Shown here in pieces: positions 35,635 to 46,638 of a stretch of 64,000 nt of DNA. The translations under genes and the position numbers were made by a program. The notes under the pieces were generated by a model. The model searched no databases. It had not been told where the DNA came from and worked only from the letters and a program-made list of their open reading frames with translations. Every line of letters begins with the position of its first letter. Positions within the stretch are counted from its first letter, which is position 1. Source of the stretch: Gordionus sp. m RMFG-2023 (taxonomy: Eukaryota > Nematomorpha > Gordioida > Chordodea > Parachordodidae); NCBI RefSeq assembly GCF_954871325.1, contig NC_088775.1:50321561-50385560 (forward strand), in the 5' to 3' direction.

Positions 35635-35758
35635 GTTAGATACCCGGACAATAAGCTGGAGTATCATAAAATATTTGATTCCAATGCTAAGCTAACGGAA
35701 ACTGGTCGGTTCAAAATAGAGACTGATGTGCTTATTACATCAGAAAAATCTTGGACAG
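35635..35758 (+). CDS. INTS4: INTS4 exon f (C-terminal beta domain)
   Basis: The acceptor ATTTCAG|GTTAGA opens a phase 0 exon: VRYPDNKLEYHKIFD, then GRFKIETDVLITSEKSWT. This matches vertebrate INTS4 VQVLYPDGQAQMIHP followed by GRHRLITQVYLSHTAWT, as I remember it: same order, same spacing, the Tyr-Pro-Asp turn and the final Ser-x-x-x-Trp-Thr. That makes it the strongest single anchor for the long-range gene model. The donor is GGACAG|GTGTTA at 35758, phase 1. It is preceded by the terminus of a GGCC-rich hAT-type element only about 60 nt away. Confidence 0.87.
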
Positions 35759-35848
35759 GTGTTATTTTATAAAAAATTTAAAGTGTTTTAAATCTGTTAT
35801 TGATAAAAATAATTAATTGAAAGAAATGAATCTATAAATATTTTGTAG

Positions 35849-36003
35849 GGTCTACAAAGCCCACTAAAGTCAAAATGCAAATCAATAAATGCATTATTCA
35901 CGATGTTTATTTGTACGTATCAAATATTTCATTGAATAGACATGGAAATAAATTAAAAAATAAAAATTTCACTAAAGACATTCATCCCTTATTTATAATT
36001 TGA
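35849..36003 (+). CDS. Possible alternative last exon of INTS4
   Basis: An AG acceptor (ATTTTGTAG|GGTCTA) opens a frame compatible with the phase 1 donor at 35758 and reads GSTKPTKVKMQINKCIIHD to a stop at about 36001-36003. It could give a short alternative C-terminus or could be chance. The exon at 53299 fits the INTS4 family clearly better, so I treat this one as uncertain. Confidence 0.25.
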
Positions 36004-36448
36004 ATATTTACGAGTAAAGAAATCTTAGATATTTGCGAATTATTTTGAACAACACGGATTTTTTTTTATTCAATTTACTAATAAAACTGAGCTGACCATT
36101 TTTATATATAAGGATATAAGTTAATTGCACAGGGTAATTCCATACTATAGGGATAACTTTTCCCGACCTTTTTAATTTTGATAAAATTTTGCATACTGAG
36201 AGAACATCATTCAATTCGCGAAATCTAAATATAATAGTCCCAAATCCAAATACAGATGTCGGTTAAAATATTTTATTTATTCCTACCTCTTATCGCATAT
36301 ATATTCCAATTTACATTTATTTATTATATTCACAACAGAAATAAATAATCTACTTATTCTACCAATTAATATCGATTTCAAAATTCCTTGCCGTTATATT
36401 TATTTACCATTTTAAAATTTCCCACCGAATCATTTGAACCGAAAGTTA

Positions 36449-36651
36449 GTATTGTTAAATTTGAGCCGATTTTTTAAAACGGCGACTCCATATTTTAGAC
36501 AGAAAAATTTCCTTAAACCTCGAGATTTCACTGATAGATGTTAAATTTTTGTACCATCTGAAAGTAAAATCCTCACTTGTGTATCTGGATAAAATATTGA
36601 GATAACCCTTTCTAAAAATCAGCTCAAATCAAGCCGTTTTGAAAGCATTAT
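36449..36651. mobile_element. Short MITE with TTAGTATTGTTAAA terminus
   Basis: Left TTAGTATTGTTAAATTTGAG, right AAATCAAGCCGTTTTGAAAG; GAGCCGATTTTTTAAAACGG and TCAGCTCAAATCAAGCC are imperfect inverted matches. About 200 bp, non-coding, same terminus family as the fold-back elements. Confidence 0.4.
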
Positions 36652-36654
36652 ATT

Positions 36655-37060
36655 GGGATTTAGAAAAATTTTGGCAAATGTAGATGACGAATTTCATAAA
36701 TTAAATGTCATTTTTGAGTGAAAAGCAAAGCTCTATGAATTTAATATGTCTTCCACGACTTGCATCAAGGCAATCCTTCCAACATTAATATAGGGCCAGT
36801 CGAAGAATACTATAAAATAAATCTTATTTATCTCCCTGGATACTTCTATACCTCAATTAATGAAATGTTCTTGATTAATCAGGAAGCACTTACAAATCTG
36901 CAAATGTTATTACCACTGAATCCTTCCGAATCTATTTTAAATCTTGATAGAGGAAGAATTAAATATTGGCAGATTTTATTGTGATGATGTTATAATATCC
37001 CTTGATGTATTACTAGCTAAATGCAGATGATATAAAAGGTTAAATATGGTTTATAATGTT
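36655..37060 (+). pseudogene. Unidentified coding-like stretch
   Basis: Broken frames read FRKILANVDDEFHKLNVIFE, then (36760-36984) GPVEEYYKINLIYLPGYFY and EALTNLQMLLPLNPSES, then DDVIISLDVLLAKC near 36985. Composition is less AT-biased than the neighbourhood and the residues look like real protein, but I recognise no family. It could be a dead transposon gene or an INTS4-intron passenger. Confidence 0.25.
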
Positions 37061-38280
37061 CCAAAAAATGCTATAGATATTTCAAAAACATTCTTGACTA
37101 TTTTCCTTTTATTTAAAAATTATTTAATATTTTGTTAATACCCGTTAGAATTTTTACCAATGATAGAACATTTTTTCTTTAATAAGCATAAAAACATACC
37201 GGAGGATTGAGTTGGCCATCTTTAAAAATCGTAACACTATTGAAGAATACTACCTCTGAAATTTGAATAGTTGTTAGCTTAAATTACATTTTGACACCAA
37301 TCACTGATTAAATCATTGAAAAAATTAACTCAAAGAAGATTGAGTTTTACATCTATATTTATATTATACTTCTTAATTATATTATTTCCCCTTAATTCAT
37401 ATTGAAGCCAAACACTGATGAAATTTTACATTTATATATACTATACTTCTTATTTATATTATTTTCTATTTTTTAGTACACCATAATCCTTTTCATATAC
37501 ATGTAAAACAACATTTTTTAAAAATATAATTTAAACTTATATATCAAATTTTAAATCAAAATAATTTATATTTTTTTACAAAGATATAAACATTAAATAT
37601 TTTATAGTTATTAGTCCTAATAATTTTTTGAAACTCTTACGTGAATTATTCAACTTAAATAACTTTAGAATTATTCAACTTAAATAACTTCTATAATTAT
37701 TCAAATTTTTTTATTTATCCCCCCCCCTTCCCCATTGCGAATTTCTAATTATCGTTTTTTTGTTAAAAAGGTTTAGCAATTTATAGGTTATATTGCCTAC
37801 AAATTTCTATATTCTATTGATTTTTTGATTTCAAGTTGCATTGCCTATGTATTTGTTAATAGTTTTATTAATTAATTTCATATTGAAATCACCATCAATA
37901 ATAATGAAATGATTATTGTTGATATGTTTAAGATGATCATAAGTATGTTATATTTCTAGACTTTCAAAAGCCAAAAATAAATATTGCTATTTAATAAACT
38001 ATAGAACTCTAATATTATTTCTAGCAAATTTTAAACACAAATTTTTAACACTAACTTACGGAATCGAAAGTTGTGACATTTCCAAGACCAACATAAAAAA
38101 ATCACAAACCTTTATAAATAAATAAATACTTTAATTTAATAACCGATAATATAAAGTAATTAAAAATAAAATCTAACTGTGTATAAAATAACATATAGAA
38201 TTAAGATTTATAAAGTATATTATAAATTTTAAAAATAACCTATTTCAAAAAAAGAAGTTAAAAAGAATACTGGTGACGGC
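37061..38280. other. INTS4 intron, unassigned AT-rich DNA
   Basis: Nothing recognisable. Small direct repeats such as ATTATTCAACTTAAATAACTT around 37645-37690 occur. Confidence 0.4.
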
Positions 38281-38282
38281 TA

Positions 38283-38500
38283 GTATTGTTAAACGGCCCG
38301 ATTTGAGGCGATTTTTACAGCGAAATCAATATTTTAGCCAGAAAAAATATTAAGCAAGCCTGAAGATTTTGTTCTAGATGGCACTAAGGTGTTAAAATTT
38401 ATTCAAATCTCGAGGCTTGGGCAATATTTTGCTGGCTAAAATATCGAGTTAACTGTTTTTTAAATCGGGCGCAATCGAACCATTTCAACTATAGTGGCGG
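38283..38500. mobile_element. Short MITE of the TAGTATTGTTAAACGGC family
   Basis: Left TAGTATTGTTAAACGGCCCG, right, inverted, TATAGTTGAAATGGTTCG. Further inside, ATATTTTAGCCAG appears near both ends in opposite orientation. About 218 bp, non-coding. Confidence 0.5.
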
Positions 38501-39530
38501 CCATGAATCTATAGATAATTTAGGGCTATCAAGATTGTTTTAGGGTTTTTTTGAGCCTCTTTCCCAAATGAGCAGTTTTCGAAACTACTATGGATATAAA
38601 TATATTGTCGGCTATATGAGAATATGTGATTTGCTTTTTTTCTACTTTACCTTATAAAGCGTATAACCATTCGTGCTGAACTTTAAATACCAACTCATAA
38701 TATTCAATATAAATCAATGGAACCTATATAATGCTCCCTTTATTAAACTACTTGCCTTTAGGAAATTAGAAATATTATGCCATACCCTTTGACATAATTA
38801 TTCCAATACTATAACCACCAATGCTCTTAAATATAAATCCAGTAATAACAAAAGCAAAATAGAATATTACACATGTATTAAATTTATGTACGATCATGCG
38901 CTAAATATTTTAAGCAAACATAATGTTGATACGTCTTCATTAATATCTTTCAAAACAAAAATTATTTAAAAGAATGGCTCAAACAAGCAATACTAGAATT
39001 GATCAATTGTATTTCTTCCATCTTGTATTAATTAAATGTGTTTTTCATCCTTTTTAATTGACTTTATTTTTAATTTAAATAACACTTTTCTTATTGTGGA
39101 GCTTTCTCCTATGTGTTTGTTTTTTCTTTTTGATCTGGATTTTTATTTTTAATGAGTTCCTATATGTTCTATTCTAATATCCTATAGAGAGTTGTTTTAC
39201 GTCATTGTCAGACCCTTAGCCCGGAATTTTCAGTTGGGTCGGGGTGCAATTGTTTATTTTGGAAGGCCAATATTTTTTTTGAAATAAAACAAATAGTTAG
39301 GCACTCTGAAATTTTTTGCTATTTTATATTAAAAATTTGTAAAAATAAATATACAAAATAATATAATACGATATTTTGATTTATAAATTTTAACAAAATG
39401 TATTAAAAGATAAATTTTGGGTTATTTTTTTTCATATTCTAAAATTAAAATTTGGTTTATATTAACTCTCTAAATAGCTGGATGTGCAACGTCAAAAATA
39501 AAACTACGTTATACTCAAATATTATGGGTA
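38501..39530. other. INTS4 intron, unassigned
   Basis: AT-rich and non-coding as far as I can see, leading up to the target duplication of the next hAT. Confidence 0.4.
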
Positions 39531-39839
39531 GAAATAAGCAAGGTTGACAAGTTGGTCAATTGACTGTTCAAATTCAGTCTAGTGTTATTAAAAAGTCGAG
39601 TTCTTACGACTTGCGGAGTCATAGTCGTAAAAAACGGCTCCGACTCAAGCCGATCAAGGAGCCGCATGAGCCGGCTCGTGTAAGTCGATTCGTTGGTGCG
39701 CTCAATTTTTTTGTTTTTTTTTATAAAATCTGGTGCTAAATTTTGGGTTACTGATTAATGTTAACAAAATTATAATAAGAATATTCATGTCGTAACTAAA
39801 AATGGCTCAGGACCCGAATTCGGCTTCAGGGATTATATA

Positions 39840-40590
39840 CCTAAATTTATAACACAAAAATGTAAAAATATAATTTATATTGTAAATATGTTATATTAAA
39901 ATTTTAGTGAAGATGTAGTGAAAATTGATTGTCATAATCGTGTTTTTAAAGTATTTAAAATTTTTTTGACGTAAATGGGCTAAAATAAGTATTGCTAATA
40001 TTGTTATATTAAAATTTTAGTGAAGATGTAGTAAAAATTGATTGTCATAATCGTTGTTTTTAAAGCTTTTTTAATTTTTTTGAAGTAAATGGGCTAAAAT
40101 AAGTATTGCTAACATGTTTAAATAAAATTTCAGTGAAGATGTACTCTAGATAAGTCAATTGTCATAATAGTTGTTTTTAATTTTTTTAACGTAAATGGGC
40201 TAAAATAAGTATTGCTAATAAATAAAATTTCAGTGAAGATGTATATACCCTAGATAAGTGACAAATGTCATAAAAGTTTTTTTTAATTTTTTTGACGTAA
40301 ATGGGCTAAAATAAATACTGCTAACATGTTTAAATAAAATTTCAGTGAAGATGTACCCTAGATAAGTGACAATTGTCATAATCGTCTTTTTAAGATTTTT
40401 GAAATTTTTTGACGCAAGTGGGTAAAAATATATATTGTAAATATGTTATATTAATATTTTAGTAAAGATGTACCATAGGTAAGTAACAATTGTCATAATC
40501 GTTGTTTTTTAAATTTTTATGACGTAAATGGGCTGAAATAGATATTGCTAACATGTTAAAATAAAACTTCAATGAAGATGTACCCTAGAT
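39840..40590 (+). repeat. Satellite array, + orientation (left arm of fold-back 2)
   Basis: About seven diverged units with TTTTTGACGTAAATGGGC and TCAGTGAAGATGTA. Here the GTGACAATTGTCATAATCG core is often shortened to TTGTCATAATCG. Confidence 0.78.
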
Positions 40591-40599
40591 ACAGGGTAT

Positions 40600-41050
40600 C
40601 TCATTCAAAAAAGGAAAATCGTAATTTTTTTAAATTTTTCTTAAACTTTCATTTATTTTTGTTATTCCTTCTTAATTTCTTTCTAAATTTTTGCGATTTC
40701 TTTATATTTTTTTCTTACTGTATCTTTTCTCAATTTATTTCTACTTTTTTCGATTTTCTTTACTTTTATTTTTCTTACTATATCTTCTCTCAATTTATTT
40801 TTCTTCTCATTTTGATAATTCTTTTGTATTTTTAAAAATAATTTATAAATTTAGGTCCATTTTTTTAACAATTCTTTATGTTTTTTTTCATCATACATAC
40901 AATATTCTTTTTATGATTTTTTCATTGTAATCTTTTACATACATTTCTAACCTTTTCAATCTCTTTAAGTCATTTTTAATCTTTATTTTTTTAAGCATTT
41001 CTCAATTTTTTTCTTCTCATTTTTGATAATTATTTTTTAAAATTATATAT
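40600..41050. repeat. Pyrimidine-rich strand with ~60 bp repeats
   Basis: Long C/T-rich text in which TTCTTACTGTATCTTTTCTC and TTCTTACTATATCTTCTCTC recur about 60 nt apart, then further degenerate copies. The hydrophobic open frames here are by-products of the TTT/TTC codons. Confidence 0.6.
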
Positions 41051-41212
41051 AATGTTTTTGGCAAACAATATAATTACAATTGCTAAATTATAAATTAATC
41101 GTTTGGTTATTTATAATGTACCTTTTTAAAATTAAATAAGTTTGAACTGTACAGGGTTGCATGTGTTTTATTTGGTGATATAATAAAAACAAAAACTATT
41201 AAGTGGTATAAT

Positions 41213-41400
41213 TAGTGTTGCGTAATCGGCTAATTTTAGCCGACTAAAAACGGCTTAGCCGAGATTTTAGGTGGAAAAATCGGCTAAGCCTAATTAGGTA
41301 TAGCCTAAAAATCGGCTAAGCCTAAAAATCAACTAAGCCTAAAAATGGGCTAAGCCTAAAAATTGGCTAAAATAAATTAGTCAAAATTCTGCCTCGATGC
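41213..41400. mobile_element. Internal left terminus of a second fold-back family member
   Basis: TAGTGTTGCGTAATCGGCTA followed by repeated GGCTAAGCCTAAAAAT units. It is very like the left end at 21682, but the right end was not found, so this is a nested or duplicated end. Confidence 0.45.
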
Positions 41401-41819
41401 TTCTTAGCATTAATTATTATTTATTTATTTTAGTAAAATAATTTATTTTATTTATATTTAATGTAAATATTTTATTATTATCAACAAATAAACATGATAT
41501 GATTTAATATTTTTTATTTATATTATTATATTTTGAAATGAAAATAAATTTATTTATTTGATGTTTTTTTAATAAAAAAAATAAAATGCTGCTATATTGT
41601 AAAAATGTAATATTCTTTATAATATAATTTATTAGTGATTTTCACAATCTTCTTTGTAAATACATCTTTTATTGAGAAATTATATTGTAAATTTTATTAG
41701 ATAAATAAACAATCTTTTAGGTGAAATCTTTTATCATTTTTTTAAAATTATCTATTTATTATTAAATAAGGTGGATTTTATGAAACTTTTTTGATGTTAT
41801 TTTATATGATCTTTAGGAT

Positions 41820-43200
41820 AATATTTTAATGTGACAATTGTCATAATCGTTCTTTTATAAGTTTTTTGAATTTTTTTGAAGAAAGTATGTTAAAATAAGT
41901 ATTAATAACATGTGTAAATACAAATTTAGTGAAGATGTACCAATGAAAAGTGACAATTGTCATAATCGTTATTTTTAAAGTTTTTCGAATTTTTTTGACG
42001 AAAATATGTTAAAATAAGAATTAATAACATGTTTAAATATAAATTTAGTGAAGATGTACCAATGAAAAGTGACAATTGTCATAATGGTTAATTTTAAAGT
42101 TTTTTGAATTTTTTTTACGAAAATTTGTTAAAATAAGTATTAATAACATGTGTAAATATAAATTTAGTGAAGATGTACCATAGAAAAGTGACAATTGTCA
42201 TAATCATTATTTTTAAAGTTTTTTGAATTTTTTTGACGAAAATATGTTAAAATAAGTATTAATATTATGTCTAAATATAAATTTAGTGAAGATGTACCAA
42301 TGAAAAGTGACAATTGTCATAATCGCTATTTTTAAAGTTTTTTGAATATTTTTGACGAAAATATGTTAAAATAAGTATTAATGTGTAAATATAAATTTAG
42401 TGAAGATGTACCCTAGAAAAGTGAAAATTGTCATAATCGTTATTTTTAAAGTTTTTTGAATATTTTTGACGAAAATATCTTAAAATAAGTATTAATAACA
42501 TGTAAATATAAATTTAGTGAAGATGTACCATAGAAAACTGACAATTGTCATAATCGCTATTTTTAAAGTTTTTTGAATTTTTTTGACGAAAATATGTTAA
42601 AATAAGTATTAATAACATGTGTAAATATAAATTTAGTGAAGATGTACCAATGAAAAGTGACATTTGTCATAATCGTTAATTTTAAAGTTTTTTGAATTTT
42701 TTTGAAGAAAATATGTTAAAATAAGTATTAATAACATGTGTAAATATAAATTTAGTGAAGAAGTACTAATGAAAAGTGACATTTGTCATAATTGTTATTT
42801 TTAAAATTTTTTGAATTTTTTTGAAGAAAATATGTTAAAATAAATGTTAAAAACATGTTTAAATTAAAATTTAGTGAAGATGTGCCATAGAAAAGTGACA
42901 ATTGTCATAATCGTTATTTTTAATTTTTTGAATTTTTTTGACGAAAATATGTTAAAATAAGTATTAATAACATGTGTAAATATAAATTTAGTGAAGATGT
43001 ACCAATGAAAAGTGACAAATGTCATAATCGTTATTTTTAAAGTTTTTTGAATTTTATTGATAAAGATATTATAAAATAAGTATTGATAACATGTTTAAAT
43101 AAAAATTTAGTGAAGATGTACTCTAGATAAGCGACAATTGTCATAATCGTTATTTTTAAAGTTTTTTGATTTTTTTTGACGAAAATAGTTAACTTGCATC
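41820..43200 (+). repeat. Main satellite array, 12 regular units, + orientation
   Basis: Cores at about 41829, 41949, 42068, 42188, 42307, 42421, 42538, 42657, 42776, 42895, 43013 and 43132, so a 114-120 nt period (mode 119). Each unit reads GTGACAATTGTCATAATCG, then TTTTTAAAGTTTTTTGAA, then TTGACGAAAATATGTTAAAA, then ATTTAGTGAAGATGTACC. This is the most homogeneous array in the window. Confidence 0.92.
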
Positions 43201-43439
43201 GATATTGATTTTAAAATAGAAAAAAAAGTTTACCCAAATTTTAAACAAGATTGTCTGGTGAAAATTGGTAAAAAAATAATAATTTCTAACTTAGGATTAG
43301 ATATTATGATATAAATTTTGCATATTAATTTCTGACCCGATTAACAAATGTAATAAAATGCCAATTCGCTCCTGTTTTTGGGGAAGAATCTATTATTACC
43401 ATATGTTTTTCTATGGCATATACTCAGGCAATTTTAATT

Positions 43440-44010
43440 TTACAATCTATATTTTTACCCATTTACATCAAAGAAATTTTAAAAATAACGATTATGACAA
43501 TTGTCACTTTTCTATAGTACATCTTCACTAAATTTTTATTTAATCATGTTATTATTACTCATTTTAACATATTTTCGTCAACAAAAATCAAAAAACTTAA
43601 AAAATAATGATTATAACAATTGTCGCTTATCTAGAGTACATCTTCATTAAATGTTTATTTAAACATGTTAAATATACATATTTTAAAATATTTTCGTCAA
43701 AAAAATTCAAAAAACTTTAAGAATAACGATTATGACAATTGTCACTTTTCATTGGTACATCTTCACTAAATTTATATTTACACATGTTATTAATACTTAT
43801 TTTAACATATTTTCGTCAAAAAATTCAAAAATTTAAAAAATAACGAATATGACAATTGTCACTTTTCATTGTCTTCACTAAATTTATATTTACACATGTT
43901 ATTAATACTTATTTTAACATATTTTCGTCAAAAAAATTCAAAAAACTTTAAAAATAACCATTATGACAATGTCAATTTTCTATGGTACATCTTCACTAAA
44001 TTTTATAAAA
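43440..44010 (-). repeat. Satellite array, - orientation
   Basis: Five units in reverse complement facing the main array, separated from it by ~240 nt of unrelated AT-rich spacer. Confidence 0.85.
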
Positions 44011-44379
44011 TAATAATTTAAAAAATTACATCATATAAATAAAAAACTTTTCAAAAAGTAACATTTAAGAGAATAATGATATAATTTTTTTTTACTTGTC
44101 TTACTTAAATAGCCAGTTATAAATAATTAACATAAAATAATAATTTTTAAAAAAATTCTCCATATTAATTTTTGTTGAAATATTGAGAATTCCGAATTTT
44201 TTAAAAAACTTGAACTATTTGTTTAACCTCTTTTAAAATTAGGTGAAAGTGAAAAGTTTATTCCGAATAAACCCCTACAATTGGGATGGCAACAACATTC
44301 ATAGAACCTTAAATAGGCATTCAAATTAAGGCTATTAAAAAGGCCTCGAATAAGTTGCTTGATGTGAATGCGTTTATAT

Positions 44380-44650
44380 TAGTGATCTGCATCGGGCCTT
44401 ATTTTTCAAGTCCAGCTAAGTAATTTTTTTTAAAAAAAGTTTCGCCGGCCCGCACCATAAATTAATTTTTAAAATGTTTTACCGGCCTAGCCCGATTTTA
44501 TTTAAATATAGAAATTAATTTTTATAATTACTCTTAATTAAAATACATGTTATATGGCGTCTAGTTTTATAAATAAAATCAAATATTTTTATTTTAAATA
44601 AAAAATTCAATAAAATTGATAAATACCTGGTCTACTTTTGCAAATCTCTA
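44380..44650. mobile_element. GGCC-rich hAT-type MITE inside fold-back 2
   Basis: Termini TAGTGATCTGCATCGGGCC and, inverted, TAGAGATTTGCAAAAGTAG. Flanks GTTTATAT and ATTTATAT agree at seven of eight positions. It is a shortened relative of the copy at 28564. Confidence 0.72.
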
Positions 44651-44754
44651 ATTTATATATCGCATGTGACAAAATTGTTGGTTAATATATTTAATGAGTT
44701 AATTTTTTCTATTTTTGAAATATGTTATTTTATATGATCATTGTAAGGATAATA

Positions 44755-45120
44755 TTTTAATCTGACAATTGTCATATTCGTTATTTTTTAAGATAATTGA
44801 AATTTTTTGACAAAAGGGCAAAAATATAATTTATATGGTAAAAATGTTAAATTATAAATTCAATGAAAATGTTCCTTGGAAAAGTGACGATTATCATAAT
44901 CGGTATTTTTAAACATATTTTATTTTTTGACGCTAATAGACATAAGTATGCATTTTTAACATGTATAAATAAAACTTCAGTGAAGATGTACCATATAAAA
45001 ATGACAATTGTCATAATCGTTATTTTTAAAATTTTTGCATTTTTAACATGTATAAATAAAACTTCAGTGAAGATGTACCATATTAAAATGACAATTGTCA
45101 TAATCGTTATTTTTAAAATT
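44755..45120 (+). repeat. Satellite array, + orientation
   Basis: Three to four units, with a local duplication of AACATGTATAAATAAAACTT. It is joined at 45125 to an array in the opposite orientation with almost no spacer, making a hairpin tip. Confidence 0.8.
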
Positions 45121-45124
45121 TTTT

Positions 45125-45690
45125 GACAATTAAAAAACTTTAAAAATAACGATTGACAATTGTCACTTATCTATGGTAAATCTTCACTAAAATTTTAATA
45201 TAACATATTTACAATCTATATTTTTACCCACTTGCGTCAAAAATCTTTAAAAACGATTATGACAATTGTCACTTATCTAGAGTACATCTTCACTGAAATT
45301 TTATTTAAACATGGTAGCAATATATATTTTAGCCCATTTACGTCAAAAAAATTTATAAAACTTTAAAAACAACGATTATGACAATTGTAACTTGGTACAT
45401 CTTCACTGAAGCTTTATTTTAACATGTTAGCAATACCTATTTTAGCCCATTTACGTCAAAAAAACTTTAAAAACAATGATTATGACAATTGTCACTTATC
45501 TAGGGTACATCTTCACTGAAGTTTTATTTTAACATGTTAGCAATATTTATTTTAGCCCATTTACGTCAAAAAAACTTTAAAAACAACGATTATGACCATT
45601 GTCACTTATCTAGGGTACATCTTCACTGAAATTTTAATTTAACATCTTTACAATATAAATTATATTTTTACATTTTTGTGTTATAAAAAT
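45125..45690 (-). repeat. Satellite array, - orientation (right arm of fold-back 2)
   Basis: About five units with AACGATTATGACAATTGTCA and TACATCTTCACTGAA, then the inverted copy of the left arm's flank. Confidence 0.82.
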
Positions 45691-46638
45691 TAGGTATAAT
45701 CCCTGAAGCCGAATTCGGGTCCTGAGCCATTTTTAGTTACGACATGAATATTCTTATAATTTTGTTCTCATTAATCAGTAACCCAAAATTTAGCAATTTA
45801 CCAGATTTTATAAAAAAAACAAAAAAATTGAGCAGACCCAGCGAGTCGACTTATACGGGCCGACTTCATGAGTCGATTAAGCGAGCCGACCAATGCGATT
45901 CATTTAGTCGGCTCGAGTCAAAGTCGTTTTATCGATTATAAACTCTCGAGTCGCAGCTAAGTCGACTCGGCTTAGCCGTTTAAAACACTAGACCGGAGGT
46001 GTATTTGACCTGGTCTTATTAAAAATCTGTAATTAATGTTATCACAATGATGCTTATTTGAGATTAAAGTGTCATAAAATAATTAGGCTTATTATAAGGT
46101 CGTGATGATCAAATATTTCAAGTGATATCATAAATTTCTGTAGTAAAAACGGCATGAATATAAAATTATGTGAAAAGCACTAACTTACATAAGAAACAAT
46201 CAGATTCCGATCTCAAGTTAGTGAAAGGAGCTTTGTTCACCATGTATTAAGAGAAGTGACATTTTATTAACAGTTCCTAGTTCTACTTCTTCATTAATAA
46301 ATTGGTTTATATTGGTAAATTATCTTACTAGAACAATAGACAACAGGAAAATTGATATAAAAATATTAAAGAAATTGATAATATTGAATATAAATCAGAA
46401 CAAAACTACCACGGAGAGCTAACATTAGTTATTGAATGACAATGAATTTTAATAATATTATAAAATAATGTTAATGAATGAATCAAGTAGTATTATAAAA
46501 ATTCTCTTGTAAAATTTAAAAAAACAAATAGAATATTATCTTTTAAATATATAAAAAATAAAGTTAATATTTTCTTAAAAAACATTTATTTGAATTTGGC
46601 CATATTTGACCGGTCAAATACACAACCCTGGAAATAAG

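Larger units (their letters stand above)
39580..45990. mobile_element. Fold-back element 2, 6.4 kb, full of satellite arrays
   Basis: Termini TAGTGTTATTAAAAAGTCGA and, inverted, TAGTGTTTTAAACGGCTAAG, followed inward by CGGCT/GAGCCGG-rich text. A long nearly exact inverted block follows: ATGGCTCAGGACCCGAATTC near 39803 against GAATTCGGGTCCTGAGCCAT near 45710. Inside are five satellite arrays in both orientations, a T-rich stretch, a second family terminus at 41213 and a MITE. No transposase is encoded. It inserted into a hAT element and is therefore younger than it. Confidence 0.72.
39539..46630 (-). mobile_element. hAT element split by fold-back element 2
   Basis: The outer ends CAAGGTTGACAAGTTGGTCA (39539) and, inverted, CAGGGTTGTGTATTTGACC (ending 46630) match the termini of the hAT at 53765 (CAGGGTTGTGTATTTGGCC). 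A perfect 8 bp duplication GAAATAAG flanks it (39531-39538 and 46631-46638). Only 41 bp of its left end and 640 bp of its right part remain outside the 6.4 kb insertion. No transposase is evident, so it was a short, non-autonomous copy of the family whose better copy lies at 53765-55759. Strand is set by analogy. Confidence 0.78.

Noticed and set aside
40572-40930. Phe/Leu-rich frames resembling membrane proteins
   Set aside because: They arise from a T-rich repeat; both overlapping frames look equally hydrophobic and share no family features.
44847-45126. Overlapping open frames on both strands
   Set aside because: They are translations of satellite units, with the repeat visible in the peptide itself (LTCINKTSVKMYHIKM twice).
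22255-45690. Regular short repeats with spacers, as in a CRISPR array
   Set aside because: The period is ~119 bp with gradual divergence over the whole unit, arrays run in both orientations, and the setting is eukaryotic; this is satellite DNA, not repeats with unique spacers.
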